DNA of 64,000 nt from Metellina segmentata (GCA_947359465.1 OX375873.1:88962478-89026477); one strand, 5' to 3'; shown: positions 33,568 to 45,249, numbered from the stretch's first letter. Program-made: numbers and translations. The notes: generated from the sequence alone by a model not told the origin.

Positions 33568-34086
33568 TAGACAGAAGTATTTAGATACTGCATGTGTGTT
33601 TTATTATTCTATTTAGTAATGGGTACGCCCTCCTTTTTCTTGTGTTACAGCTGCAAAACGTCGAGGCATACTTTCCACAAGTTATCTGTAAGTCTGGGCG
33701 AAATAGCTCACCATGATTCTTGCAAGGCTGCGAAAAGAGATTGTTGTGACAATGGGCGTGCGTGGCGGTGTCGTACTAGTCGCTACAGTTCGTCCCACAA
33801 GTGCTCGATCGGATTGAGATTGGGGCTATGAACAGGCCAGTCATGCAAATGCACCTCATTTTCAGGAAACCTTTCTAGCACACGTTTGGCAGTATGAGAT
33901 GGAGCTCGATCCTGTTGGACAAACAACCATCGTCGCCGTAATATTGTCATAGTGTAGGCAAGGCCGAATTATCCAAAACGTCGGGGTACACTCAGCGTTC
34001 ATGGTACCAGGTACCATAATCAGGAAAACAACCCCTCATTAAGATGGATTATCCACCGAATTTCTGTAGCGTCTAAATACGTTTTT
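33568..34086 (-). mobile_element. Internally deleted Tc1-type element
   Basis: The left end agacagaagtatttagatac is matched in inverted form by the right end gtagcgtctaaatacgtttt (34062-34081), both next to TATA. Between them only the C-terminal third of a transposase remains, so the 5' two thirds have been lost. About 520 bp. Confidence 0.55.
33613..34008 (-). pseudogene. Tc1 transposase C-terminal third (DD34E)
   Basis: Minus-strand pieces in order: GTMNAE, then YPDVLDNSALPTL in another frame, then WLFVQQDRAPSHTAKRVLER, the motif HSPNLNPIEHLWDEL, a stop, and finally SMPRRFAAVTQEKGGRTHY before TAA (33613-33615). The Asp in QQDRAPSH and the Glu in NPIEH are 34 residues apart and both intact. 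The Asp of SPD, which is not catalytic, is Asn. The first catalytic Asp and the DNA-binding domain are absent. At least three frameshifts and several stops. Confidence 0.85.
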
Positions 34087-34194
34087 CCATATAGTGTATA
34101 AAAAGATAGCATCTACATTTGTATAAATGTGGATTCAGATTTACTTTACATGTAAAATTTCAGATTAAATGTAGACAAGCCCACTTCTATATAT

Positions 34195-34253
34195 GACTTC
34201 GGGATTGATCTTGGAACCTCCCCAATAGCCCGTTATTATGCTCCAGTATGAGG
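34195..34253 (+). mobile_element. SINE A, 3' fragment
   Basis: cgggattgatcttggaacct, ccccaatagcccgttattat, gctccagtatgag. Confidence 0.6.
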
Positions 34254-34434
34254 GTCATTCATCCTAGATCCTCCATTTCTAAAAAGATAGTAAGCATTCG
34301 AGAAGAAAAGATTGTCGAATACAAATTCATAACTAAAGATTGCAATAAATGATTATTTGTTTCGTCCAATTCATAGTCACTGCTATTGCTTCGGGCACTG
34401 AAAGATAAATTCGGGGCTAGAATCTGTCTGGATA

Positions 34435-35611
34435 CAATGTTACACATTGTGGGATACACTGTTACGTTATATTAACAGCAGTAAATATGATAAGGAATGG
34501 GTTTTAATTAAAATTCATTTTTAATTGAAATATTCACGTATCTAATGATTCCTTAAGCAGGCTTAAAATAAAATACCACTTTTTATTAGTTTATGTAAAA
34601 TTGAACAGCTTTAAATCTGAGGAAAACATTAGCAATGATTGTAGCCTACAAGTTATAAAGTAGATGATAAAATAAGATTAAAGAAATCGTAAACTATTTT
34701 AGATTTTGATAGGAAGTTAAATCCACAGGGAAAATCAGCATTTATTTCTTCTTTTTCACTGTTCCTCCTGATGGAATTAGAAAAGGTGGTTTGGCAATGA
34801 TTTTTGATTTTTCAAGTGAATAAACTTCATTTGTTCGTAAAAAATTTATAAGATGGAAAAATTATTTTGACATAGAACACTTCAAAATCAACATTATTCG
34901 GATTCACAACTTCCCCAATAGAGTGAATTTTAAGTTCTTTAAGGTGTCCTTCTTTAACTATAACGTAATCGCCATTGTTAATACTGTTTTCGTCTGCAGC
35001 AATGTGTGATTGTAATTCTGAAAAAGATGTTATCACTATCAGCATAAGATGGTGAATCTTCATCTTCTGTTGATAACTCGGTAGGCTCATGTCTCAGATT
35101 CACTTTGGCTCGCTTCTTGGGAGTTTCGTTCTTTTTAGTGTTTAGTGCTCTTTTTATCTTCAGTATTTCCTCTGTAATCATATTTGTAATTGGCGTATGA
35201 GTAAAGATTCAAAATTTCACCCGTCATCTATTTTGTGCAGTTTTTTGGGGTGGGGCTAAAGTTAAAGACCTTACTTTATAAGGAGACGTAATTTTGTTAG
35301 CTTGTAAATGTTTCGAATGAATTAACAAAAGAAAACTGTAATCATGTAAAGAAAGATTGTAAACATCACTTAAAAAGAAATGCAAACTTAACTTAAAAGT
35401 ATATGCAAACCTATATGAAGGAAAAGCTTTAGGAAAAATTAACGAATTTATTTATGTTATTATTAATTTTTATAATTAAAAACCTGGAAATAAAAAATGC
35501 AGAGCTATGTGAGGAATAAAATTTACATTGTGAAACATATGCTTGTTTGTAATTTGTTAATTGGACAAATCATGTATGTAACAGTGTGTCCCATTTCATT
35601 CTGTTACACTG
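34435..35611 (-). mobile_element. pogo/Tigger-like element remnant
   Basis: The left end (caatgttacacattgtggga tacactgttac) and the reverse complement of the right end (cagtgtaacagaatgaaatg ggacacactgttac) are similar over about 31 bases and bracket the transposase remnant at 34742-35181. Tips starting CAGTG fit pogo/Tigger-type elements. A TA lies left of the element but none lies on the right, so the exact border is uncertain. Confidence 0.5.
34742..35181 (-). pseudogene. C-terminal domain of a transposase-like protein
   Basis: Minus-strand order: a Lys-rich segment (KKRAKVNLRHEP) with an acidic run STEDEDSPSYADSD, a frameshift, then INNGDYVIVKEGHLKELKIHSIGEVVNPNNVDFEVFYVK. After another frameshift comes EVYSLEKSKIIAKPPFLIPSGGTVKKKK and TAA (34742-34744). 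The pattern GDYVIVK ... H.IGEV ... DFEV.Y.K ... IIAK.P.P..SGGT resembles, from memory, the C-terminus found on Tigger/Jerky-type transposases in arthropods. The DDE core and HTH are missing, so this is a fragment. Confidence 0.6.
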
Positions 35612-36037
35612 CACCCCATTTCACATAGTTTGTAACAAAAAAGTTTTTATGATTACATAATGTAAATTTAGATCATCCATTTCAACTCAACAGAACCTAA
35701 ACACAATTATCTGTACAACTAAAATATTATTCATTATAAAATAAGCACCACTCCTGAATAAAAATAATTTAATTACAAACACAAAATTTTACTTTTAACA
35801 AGCAAAAACAGAGATTTTCTTACAGAAATGTAACTAATGATGCAAAGTCTTCCAAACCACACGGACTTCTAAAAAACAAAATGGCTAACAAGATTGTAAA
35901 CAAATTGGAGCTAATTTTGCTACCACTTTTAAATGAAATTCATTGTAACTCTGTGCCCTAACTTCCCCTATCTGGTTCTTGCACGTAACTTTGAATGATC
36001 CATATCTCTGTTTTCCATACAGACGTAATTTTTCGAA
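35612..36037. other. AT-rich stretch, nothing recognised
   Basis: Starts with a near repeat of the preceding terminus (caccccatttcac after tgtcccatttcat), otherwise featureless. Confidence 0.35.
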
Positions 36038-36155
36038 GGCAGGTAGTTGAAATTAAACACGAACTGGGAGTAACATATCGGGCTATTAGCAATGGTCTAT
36101 GATCAACATGAAGAGATATCTCAACATGGGTGGTCGAGCTTCAAACATATTGAAA
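36038..36155 (-). mobile_element. SINE A, 3' fragment, strongly diverged
   Basis: caggtagttgaaattaaaca, tcgggctattagcaatggtc, tatgatcaacatgaa. Confidence 0.5.
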
Positions 36156-37376
36156 TTGAGATAGAAGTTCGTTTAAAGGAAAAAGTCGTCAACCAATTTC
36201 TTATATTAAGATATGTAATTAAAAGTAATATTCTATTAATATAAAAGTAATTAATACGAAAAGATATCAACTGAAAATTATTATGTGTTCATCACATAAC
36301 TATATAGATGGTGCATACTTTTAAAGTAACCTTTTACTATTCAATGTTAGAAAGACAGATTGGGGATTAAACTTGAGTCGGTAGGGTATATTTTTACAAG
36401 AAATAAGTTGAGCGACTCACCTATCAAAATGTTTAACTTCGATGACATAAAATGATTATATGTCAGCAAGTGATTGAGATTGCTAAATTTACGTTAAAAT
36501 GTGAACAAATCATTTGCAATCTAGACTTATATACTTTACTATAATTATATTGATAATGTATAAGTTACTAATTGATTATTCGAATTCTGGGGTAGAGAGA
36601 GTGAGGCGTAAGTGACTATTTGATTAAACATTATAATTATCTTTATAAGCAAATCCTTTTAATTGTATTATTTAATTTTTTTTTTGCATCTACGTATATC
36701 TATATGGAAATTTAAATTTTATCATTGATTCATTGGATACTTTATATAAAAAGCAGACATATCTACATTTTCTTCCAAATATCAAAGCACTTTCATAAAA
36801 AATCCTTTATATAAGGTTTCGACATAATATTATTAGGAGACGTTCCCCACTATTTTCCCCACATTCTAACTTCAAAGCAAATTTGACAGGGCTCCAAGAA
36901 TATTTTTTTTCAGTTCTCGGTCACAAGAGCAAGATATGTGAGAAACTATTAGACTTTAAAGGCTTTTAAGGTGAGCCCGCATGGTGCAAAAAAGCTTTCA
37001 CCGACGGTAACAAAAACTTACTAAACTTTTTCACAACACATTAAGTCGGTACTTGCTACGAAGGTTGTCATTTATAAACAAGAATTTCAGAGGAATTTTA
37101 TTTTCAGTCGCTTGTATATGGAATGGTACGGTAAAAAGCCTGGTATAAGTTAAATAATAAAAGTATGTGGGAGGATCTTATCTACGGTTAGAAATGACGC
37201 TACGTCATTATTCCAAAGAACGGTCCACTTGTGAGCTTTTATTAAAAATGTTGCTTGAAGTAGTGTTTGGTAATGTAATGTTAGCTTTTATGCAAGTACA
37301 TGCATTTGACGACGTTAAAATTTGTATTTAAATTTGTGATGTGCTGAAAAGAGACTGGGTTTGTTTGATGATGATG
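36156..37376. other. AT-rich stretch, nothing recognised
   Basis: No supported feature. Confidence 0.4.
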
Positions 37377-37525
37377 CATATAGTGGTACCAATTTGCTTT
37401 TTAAAATATAGCTGATAGCTATTTGATAATAAAGATAAGTTTCTTTGCTGAATATTCGAGATGTGTACGTGTACGTGATAGGTACGTATATAGTGGTACC
37501 AATCTACTTTTCAAAATATAGCTTT
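37377..37525. repeat. Two direct repeats, about 37 bp each, 111 bp apart
   Basis: atatagtggtaccaatttgc ... aaaatatagct (37377-37412) and atatagtggtaccaatctac ... aaaatatagct (37490-37523). A third, weaker copy lies at 28110. Confidence 0.75.
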
Positions 37526-37635
37526 AGCATAGACGTAAAATAGAAGTAGACTGTATATTGCTACTGAGAGGAGCTGCAAAACGTGCCAACATAGCAAGTA
37601 GTAGTCAAGTGATTTCAATATGGAAAGTTGACTTC

Positions 37636-38108
37636 GTTGACCGATTATAGTTGAACAACAAAAGTTGAGTGAAAACTATAGTGAGAACCTCTGTTTCAAT
37701 AGAGTTGATCAACTTTATATTGGATCTAGGAAAATTTGACCCATTCAAACTTTATCGTTCAAATGATGAGTCATCCGCCGTCTGCTTTCGAGTTATTTCT
37801 ACGCAAGCAATCTGCCGTGGTTTATTTTATTCGAGAAACAAAACAAAAGCGCTTTTTTATTCTCTAGGCCAAGTTTGTATCGTCGCGATCGTTAGAGATA
37901 GAGTAAAAATTTAAACGGATTTGAAATCTGCGGAAAACTTTACACCAGTTCGATACCTTAAATGCGATTTTCTATAAATAAATGATTTTTCAGTTGTAAC
38001 TTTTATATTTTCGCTTATTAAACTGTTGATCAGTTTCTATTGAAATGTGTGAACAAAAACTTATTCAAGTCGTATTCAACTTTTATTTATCAACTATAAT
38101 CGGTCAAT
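37636..38108. mobile_element. Foldback-ended element carrying family F sequence
   Basis: gttgaccgattatagttgaa at 37636 is matched in inverted form by ttatcaactataatcggtca ending at 38108, with about 28 of 33 bases identical. Inside, 37817-37985 repeats family F (gtggtttattttattcgaga, gcgatcgttagagatagagt, ccagttcgatacctt). No target duplication is evident and there is no coding region. Confidence 0.6.
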
Positions 38109-39171
38109 TAAACTTAAATCGTGAGAACGCGCCTGAAAGAAGTCTATTGGTTACTATTAGTTTCGGTCACATAAAATGTTACTAATACTTATTTTACATT
38201 TGTATCTCCTCTATGTAGGCGGAGCATGTTTGAATACTGCTGCTTACTCAGAGTGTATTTTTTATGCTTCAGAAAACTTGTGCGTGCATGCCCAGTAATT
38301 AACTTTGTTCGGTCTTGTGTTTAATAATTTTTTTTAACTTTAAACTACTAAAGTAGGAAATGATGGTAGTGAAGTGGTGGCAACGAACAAATGTTTTCTG
38401 ATTGTTATGTTGATACACCGATACTTTTCTGCTCTGCAACGAGATTTTACTTTCAGACTATCTCTAATGTAGGTTTACTCAGAAGTAATTCTGAAAATAT
38501 GAAGGAGGAAGTGTTACTTAAAAACTATATCTCACTGAAATTTTGAACCTGGGATCATTATCTGAACTTAATAAAGCAATTTATGACAACGAAACCAATT
38601 TCAATTAAAAAAATAAAATGCATTCATTGCTATTGTTTAGCCTTAGAAAAATAGATTAATTTATGTATAAATTAAGGTTATTAGATAGGGTGAGTTGGGA
38701 TAAGTACGTACCCAAATCTGGTTCATACTGAACCAATTACTACTCTGTCTCCATGTATTTTAAAAATAAATCGTATTTTTACCAGAGTCCAGGATCCTCT
38801 ATTTTAATATGTTTACCCACCCTTATTTGTTTAAACTTTTCAGTCAAATTATTAAAAAGGTATTACAATGCTATTTCAGAATGTCGCAATCTGCCACATA
38901 ATAGGGATAGTGCATACAAGAAACTATATTTTGTTTGCAATATATGGTGAGAGAGGTGGGTCAAGATCATTTGATTTCGTTCCTCCCTTTTTCTGGTTTC
39001 CCCAACTTCCTCCCGAAATTCGAAACGATCCAGCAGTGAAACTAATGTACAGGACTGCTTCAGTCAGTTCCAGACAGGTGGCAGTCTCTACTTTAATGAC
39101 AGACACGATTGATATTCAGAGGACACAAATCTCGAACGCACTAGCACTATGACCTCATCTTACATGCATAT
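38109..39171. other. AT-rich stretch, nothing recognised
   Basis: A less AT-rich block at 38945-39150 has open frames on both strands and no motif. Confidence 0.35.
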
Positions 39172-39451
39172 GAGCAGTGGTAGTCCAGTTGGAAGTGTAA
39201 CGGATTAGCAACCAGAGGGTTGGGAGTTAATTCAACCAAAGACAGTCGTGTAAAGGGGGCAAGGAGACGTTAAATCTATCGTGAAATCAAATGCTCTCTC
39301 ATTGACGTGGTGTGGAAGTGGGTGCGGGATCAGGTGTTACCACGTCATCTGACGGTGTTTCAAAATCTTTCTTTTCGGAATTGATCCCAGACCATTGCTA
39401 AAAGCCCGTTGTGTTGCTTCAGAGCGACGTTAATTCAACTATCGAACTACC
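39172..39451 (+). mobile_element. SINE A, nearly full-length, plus strand
   Basis: The head gcagtggtagtccagttgga ... cagagggttgggagttaatt corresponds to tRNA boxes A and B (B is degraded). Core: ccaaagacagtcgtgtaaag (39236) to gacgttaaat. Then ttgacgtggtgtggaagtgg, gtcatctgacggtgtttcaa, gaccattgctaaaagcccgt, and the tail gacgttaattcaactatcga. Confidence 0.8.
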
Positions 39452-40564
39452 ATATTTAAAATGATTTCAGCATCGCACTCAGCTGAGCTTTTTTAAAAGA
39501 TTTCTCATCACGATGAAGATAATGATGAGCATCATGTGAAAAGGATTGAAGGAATAATAGGATAAGCTATAAATCCAATCAATTCTCTGCGTTGCACCTT
39601 TCACACTGAAAAAGCAGAAATGGATTTCATTCTGATTGTGGAGCTGAAGGCTTATCTTTATTGTGAGTTTCGTTTTAAAATATTATTTCCGAGAAACTGC
39701 AGAGTATGAATAATTGAAAAAATAGTTCGTTCAAAAATGGCTCTTGATTTTGGTGGCAGACGTTATTTTTCATATAACTATTTTTTTTCTTATTAAAATT
39801 TGTATTTTTAGGAATGGTATCGTAGAACTTGAAAGGAGCATCTTGTAAACCAACCATAAAACTTCAAACGGTTGTTATTAATTCACATAATGTTGGTAAT
39901 TATATATTTATCACTCTTTTCCACTTTACTTTTATTTTGCTTTACTGTTTGCTGTTTTTTTTTAAATAAAACTTTAATTTTTCTTCTTTAGAGATTTTAA
40001 AATTATTTCTACGCAACAATATTGATGATTAACAGTTTCCACGAAGTATCTTGAAATTAAATTTCAATTATTACCACATGTAATTTCTACATTTCATTCC
40101 AATATATCTCGAACTTCGGTCAAATATGGGCCTTGTGTTATTAAAAGCAACACAATCAATATTCAAATCCCGGCGCAATAATAATAATTATCCACCTATT
40201 CTTAAAATAAGAGGCCTCTATGGAAATCAGAAAAAAATTTTGTTTTTCAAATTCTTTTATAGTTTATTACATAGAAATATTAATTACTTAGCAATGCTTA
40301 ACGAATAAATATTCATGTACTTCATGTAATGAAAGTAAATGTCATTTCAATAAATATTTCATATTAAGAGTTTCTTAAGAGAAAATCTACCAATTTTCCA
40401 ATCTATGGTCACTAATAGTTTACCACCAAGACTGGGAATTTTCTTTCACAGTTACAAAGTATTTAAAAATTTTGTCTTTGGCATCAAATGTAAAATTTTA
40501 CTGTTCATAGATAGTTCATTGGGTTATTTTTTACCATTAAGCTTGTTTAAGACTTCCTCATGAT
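39452..40564. other. AT-rich stretch, nothing recognised
   Basis: No supported feature. Confidence 0.4.
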
Positions 40565-40700
40565 TCTATACATTTTTGCATACGTAATTTGTTCTATGTC
40601 TTTTTTTTTGTACATTTTTGTGTACATTCTTTGTTCTCTGTCTTTTTTGTACATTTTTGTCTGCATTCTTTGTTTTCTTTCATTTTTTATGCACATTTTC
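40565..40700. repeat. T-rich minisatellite, about 42-45-bp unit x 3
   Basis: The phrase tacatttttg(t/c)...cattctttgttctctgtctt recurs three times with drift. The plus-strand frame across it translates as a repeated YIFVYILCSLSF-like phrase, a by-product of the repeat rather than a membrane protein. Confidence 0.65.
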
Positions 40701-40841
40701 GAGAAATATCAAGTAGATAAATTTTGGCGTGAATACTTTCTTAAAACCAGAACAGTTCTGGGGGAATGCATGAAAAGTCTTATCATCACAGAAATGGCTC
40801 GTCTTATATTTTCAGAACCAGAAGAAACATCCAGAAGATAG

Positions 40842-42237
40842 ATATAATGTCGTGTACACAAAGGATATCCTACCTGACACGATCATTGTTGAATATTCAA
40901 CGATCCTATGTCTGCTTTATTCATACTGCAATGTAACATCATGCTGGATTATTCATGTAAAAATTTCAGTTTATGTCCACGACACAAACTACCAATTTTT
41001 TTCTGTATGACAGGATTTATAAATAACAAAATTACTAAAATTGTGTAAAATACCGCGAGCTCCTCCCCTATATTGAGCTTTTATTTGTATATAAGTGCTT
41101 CAAAGAAATATTTTAAATCTGAATCTAATGACTAACTAATATATACAATCACCTGAAACACTCATATAATATTAAGGTGATGCTGTTGATGCTGAAAGAG
41201 AATTCAAACAATATGTTAAGCTTAATGATGCTACGTTAATAAACAAGGTTCAATTAAATCCTTAATTTTGTTGCAGTTAATGAAAGAAAATGTCAATACA
41301 ATTTTAATTGCCTTCACAAAATCATAGCGCTATAACCCGTATAAGTGAATACCAAAATTTCGGTAAGTGACTGAAAATTCAGGCCCACCTGCTGGACTTA
41401 TATACTGGTATTATGCATTAGGTTGTTGCAAATGAAATGACCGTTGAATAACTGAACGAATTCTATTCAGTGAGAAGAAAGAGGGATAGAATTGCAGGTT
41501 ATGGAAATGTTGGTATTGTGTGATAGGTGCAAGCTGGCTGATGCAGTGATATAATCATTGTTCCATTTAGCAAACATTGAACAATGAAAGTCCCATCATT
41601 GGAACAAAGTCAACTATTCTAGACATGTCAAATCAGAATAATATTTGTTTTGGAGTTTAAATGTGGGAATTATTCTAAAATGATTGCAGTGAAAAATATT
41701 TTAAATCTATTTAATCCACATGAAATATGTGCTACTCAACTGGTTTTCAACACGTTACAGTCATAAAAGGCAGGATAACCTGACTAATCTACCTACAAGA
41801 ACGTAGCATAGACAAATAGTATTTTTACTACCACGGAACTATATTCCTTATACCAATTGAAAAATCACAAAACCTAGTCTGACTTAACCCACGTTCGTGA
41901 TACCCTGCAAAGCATACTGAACTTCCATTGTTTGGTAATGGCTCAAAACTACATTAGACTGCTCTGGAGAGAGACTTAGAAGCTGGCCCACAAGACACAT
42001 GACTTTTGTGAGGAGTCAAGAACCACCCAATTTGTTCATGTACCACAACCCCAGCAAGTACTTCCCTTATTTTAGAATGCATTGGTGTCTCTGTGGGATA
42101 AAGCCTGGATGATCGGAAGTTTGTCGCTGCATGACTTGCACAACATGTGTCCATTTTTGAGACAGCTGCCATCGTGTTCATTTTGCTCGATTGCTGTTCA
42201 TTTTTAATCAATTATTTGAATAACTGACATTTTTACA
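40842..42237. other. Spacer with one GC-richer block
   Basis: The block at 41945-42200 is open on both strands (an 85-codon frame on minus) but has no recognisable domain. It ends in an acceptor-like tract gacatttttacag at 42238. Confidence 0.3.
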
Positions 42238-42238
42238 G

Positions 42239-42402
42239 GGCATGTGAATGGGGATGAGTTCAACGTCCAAACAGTTGACTCCACATTGGATAACTGGATA
42301 CCAATTCCACGTCAATTCGGACTGAAATCGGACAAGAAGTATGGGGTCAAAGTCTTCAAAGGCCAGAGTAGATTGCAAAGAGGTGTGGTCGGAATTCTAT
42401 CC
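42239..42402 (+). CDS. Possible exon, unknown product (weak)
   Basis: Following a good acceptor-like sequence (catttttacag, ending 42238), the frame reads HVNGDEFNVQTVDSTLDNWI, then PRQFGLKSDKKYGVKVFKGQ and SRLQRGVVGILSQTP. Composition is balanced, unlike translated AT-rich noise. A donor-like caaagag|gtgtgg lies near 42383. The frame stays open to 42573 but becomes low in information after the phrase repeated at 42489-42540 (acaacgtataacaagtggg). I recognise no family. A fragment of a host gene or of a transposon would both fit. Confidence 0.2.
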
Positions 42403-44007
42403 CAAACACCGATTGGAAGATATAAAAGCAGTTCAATGTGGTCTTCTGTTCTGATCATAATCAATCAAGAAGTAATTTTTTATGCATTGATACAACGTAT
42501 AACAAGTGGGGATACAACGTATAACAAGTGGTATAACAAGTCGTTGATGTTTAGCTCAAACACCCAAAACTAGCTCCAGGAATAATTCTATTGTCCGTCC
42601 AACGAAGTTTGGTGCTCACTACTTGATGGTTATATGATGATAATCCTCCCAAGGGGTTAGGTTATATCGCCATATTGGTACTCTGCAGACAGGGAAATTC
42701 CGAAAAACTGTGTATTAAGGTGCCCAACGCTAGTCAATAGACATGCCTAGTTGCTTGAAAACAGTAGCAGACTCGATATTGCATTGATAATCATGAAACA
42801 ATTTAATGATCTGGAATTCAAAACCTATCTAATTCCCCTGATATTTTAATCTTACACTTCCGGAATACTAATTTCCTGGAACTTCACTTTGACAACTGTA
42901 TATAGAAGATAACGCTTTTTTCGAACGATTCTTTTAATCCATTTCTATTAAACAGCGGAAGAATTAATCTCTTAATAGAGAAGTTCAATTCTTAAAACAA
43001 TTGTACAAACAACCAGTACAGTCATTATCAACAATGCATTGAATGTGTAGATGGTTTCTTTGCTTAAATAGATATTCTGCTTTAGTTTAAAGTGTTTTTA
43101 CAATCACCCATGAATTTGGCCATTTCATTCAGAACAATAGTTCTTACTCTAAAACTATTCAAATATCAATGTGACGAATTCATCACCAAATAAAGTAATT
43201 AAATTGTCTATAAACCGTTTATTTACTTTTCTGAGATACCGTCTTTACGTATTTATATTTTCTATATAGTAAATCCAATTTATTCATTGAATTTCGTGGC
43301 ACAAAGGCTATTCTCTTAGTCATTGCAATCTGGTATCAATCGAATGAAATGTTAAATACATTTCTACATTGAGCCCATATAAAATAAGAATCTAGTCCTA
43401 GATTTATGCAAATTGAAACCATAAATAAACCAGCTAGAAATCTCTACCTCATATAATGTTCCGAAGATTTCAGGAATGATTGTCATATTAATAAAAACAG
43501 CTATCTTGGAGAACGCATTGCCCCATATATTTTTTCATATTCGAAACCAGTTAACTTTTATAACAAACGAGCTGTTATCTTCGAATGGAAGCTGAGAATA
43601 CTCCCCTCATAAATTAGCAACAAGCGCACTATTAATAAAAATAGATAGGGAAATGGTAATAAAAAGCAAATCGCATTCTTATCTCGTTAGAATAGAGTTT
43701 AAATATCTTTGATCGCTGACATTTACGAGGCAATACGTTTCCATCCAGCACAGGTGGTACACAGTTGGTTGCACAGTGCCGCTTGGATAAACTTTTAGAG
43801 GGTATGTGGAAGGGTTTGGAACTCGTTATAAGAAATAATTTATAATCTCGGTGTGTAGATATTCGAACTTTTATTCGAACTTGAATTCGAAATTCATTAG
43901 TAGGGGTTTCAAAGTGCGGATACCAATTCATAAGACAAATCACATGAATTTTTGATGTGAGAGACATTTTCCGTTTCATTAAGGGGGTCGTGGTAAACAA
44001 CTTGGTA
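42403..44007. other. AT-rich stretch, nothing recognised
   Basis: A short tandem (gtataacaagtgg x 3) lies at 42496-42540. The minus-strand frame 43632-44000 shows no domain. Confidence 0.35.
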
Positions 44008-44262
44008 GAATCAAGATTACCAATCGCATTGTTGTGGATTCGAGATTAGGTCTTACAAAAGACTGTTGTGTAAGTGAAAGCTGGAGCACGTTAAATATGT
44101 CATGGCTACAAGTGTCTTCACGTTGGCGTAGTGTGGAAGTTTGGATAACGGGGTCCTAGCTCAGGTGTTTATCTTGCCCTTTTACCGTGATTCAAAATAA
44201 GCAGTGTTGCACTTGAATCGTTTCCTTCGGGATTTATCCAGGAACGTCCTCAATATCTGTCT
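44008..44262 (+). mobile_element. SINE A, head-truncated copy
   Basis: B-box region ttgttgtggattcgagatta, core aaaagactgttgtgtaagtg and gcacgttaaatatgtc, then ttggcgtagtgtggaagttt, aggaacgtcctcaatatctg. Confidence 0.65.
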
Positions 44263-44360
44263 AAACAGGTATAAATTAAGTAATACCGTATATTAATTAA
44301 TTAATTACTTTGTAGTGATAGAACATATAAGCTGTGTTACATCTTATGAAAGCCAATATA

Positions 44361-45245
44361 CACAGTCCAGTCACATTAATGTTAACACCACCTACTTTCG
44401 ACGTCAACGTGAACTAACCAATCACAAAAGGCAGATGGCAGCACATTGCAGTGTAGTTGATAAAGGATCTCCTAGGGCATCGGAAAGCATTTCAATCGTT
44501 GGCGTAATGCAGAAAAGTACCAATTTATCCGAAGTCCAAAAGGGTATGATTATTGGCTTTCGGGCCAAGGGTGGAAGCATTTCGGAAACGGATAATTTAG
44601 TGAACTGTTCGCGTGCCGCCGTAGTAAAAGTATACCGTGACTGGCACAATGACACGATCCAAAATCAGCGGCGTGGTACATGTGGTGCACCACGGGCTAT
44701 AGATGACAGAGGCGAACGAAGGCTACGGAGATGCGTTCAGGCGAATAGACGTGCAACTGTTGAGCAACTGACCGCCCAGATGAACCAAGGAGAAACCAAG
44801 AGTGTATCCTCATCAACAACGGTTCAGCGAACGTTGCTGCGCATGGGCCTGCGCAGCAGACGCCTGGTTAATGCACCTATGCTGACTGCTGTTCATTGGC
44901 GACGAAGGCTGGAATTTGCATGCCAGTACCGCAACTGGACGTCCACAGAGTGGCGACAGGTGGCCTTTTCCAATGAATCACGTTTTATGCTCCATCGGAC
45001 AGATGGGCGTTGGTTTATACGGCGTGAAACGTCTGAAAGCAAACACCCTGCAACAATTGCCGGAAGGATCCAGGCTGGAGGAGGGAGCATTATGGTTTGT
45101 GGAATGTTTTTCTGGCATTCACTGGGTGCACTCATCATCAGAAATCTAATTGACTCTCTTCCTGCACGTCTTGCAGATGTCCGCTCTGCCAAACGTGGTT
45201 ATTCTGGCTTTTGACAGGTGGTCACATTAATGTGACTGGACTGTG
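44361..45245 (+). mobile_element. Tc1-type transposon with internal deletion
   Basis: Termini cacagtccagtcacattaat (44361) and its exact inverse, ending 45245, with TA on both sides (44359-44360, 45246-45247). Length 885 bp, roughly 300-350 bp shorter than expected for the family; the missing part is in the transposase C-terminal half. The terminal repeats match perfectly over at least 23 bases, so the element is comparatively young and could be mobilised by a transposase supplied elsewhere. Confidence 0.9.
44507..45214 (+). CDS. Truncated Tc1 transposase, open but catalytically dead
   Basis: The 235-codon open frame starts at MQKSTNLSEVQKG, the position where I recall family members beginning; the frame is also open further upstream. 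It keeps both HTH regions (SISETDNLVNCSRAAVVKVY and VSSSTTVQRTLLRMGLRSRR) and the stretch before the active site. The first catalytic motif reads FSNESRF where family members have FSDES, so Asp has become Asn. After SLGALII the sequence joins in frame to RNLIDSLPARLADVRSAKRGYSGF, the normal C-terminus. About 110 residues containing the second Asp and the Glu are therefore gone. The result would bind the element's ends but could not cut. Whether it is expressed is unknown. Confidence 0.85.
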   Translation: MQKSTNLSEVQKGMIIGFRAKGGSISETDNLVNCSRAAVVKVYRDWHNDTIQNQRRGTCGAPRAIDDRGERRLRRCVQANRRATVEQLTAQMNQGETKSVSSSTTVQRTLLRMGLRSRRLVNAPMLTAVHWRRRLEFACQYRNWTSTEWRQVAFSNESRFMLHRTDGRWFIRRETSESKHPATIAGRIQAGGGSIMVCGMFFWHSLGALIIRNLIDSLPARLADVRSAKRGYSGF

Positions 45246-45249
45246 TATC

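Noticed and set aside
40560..40841. Small membrane protein with repeated hydrophobic segments
   Set aside because: The hydrophobic repeats are the product of a T-rich minisatellite.
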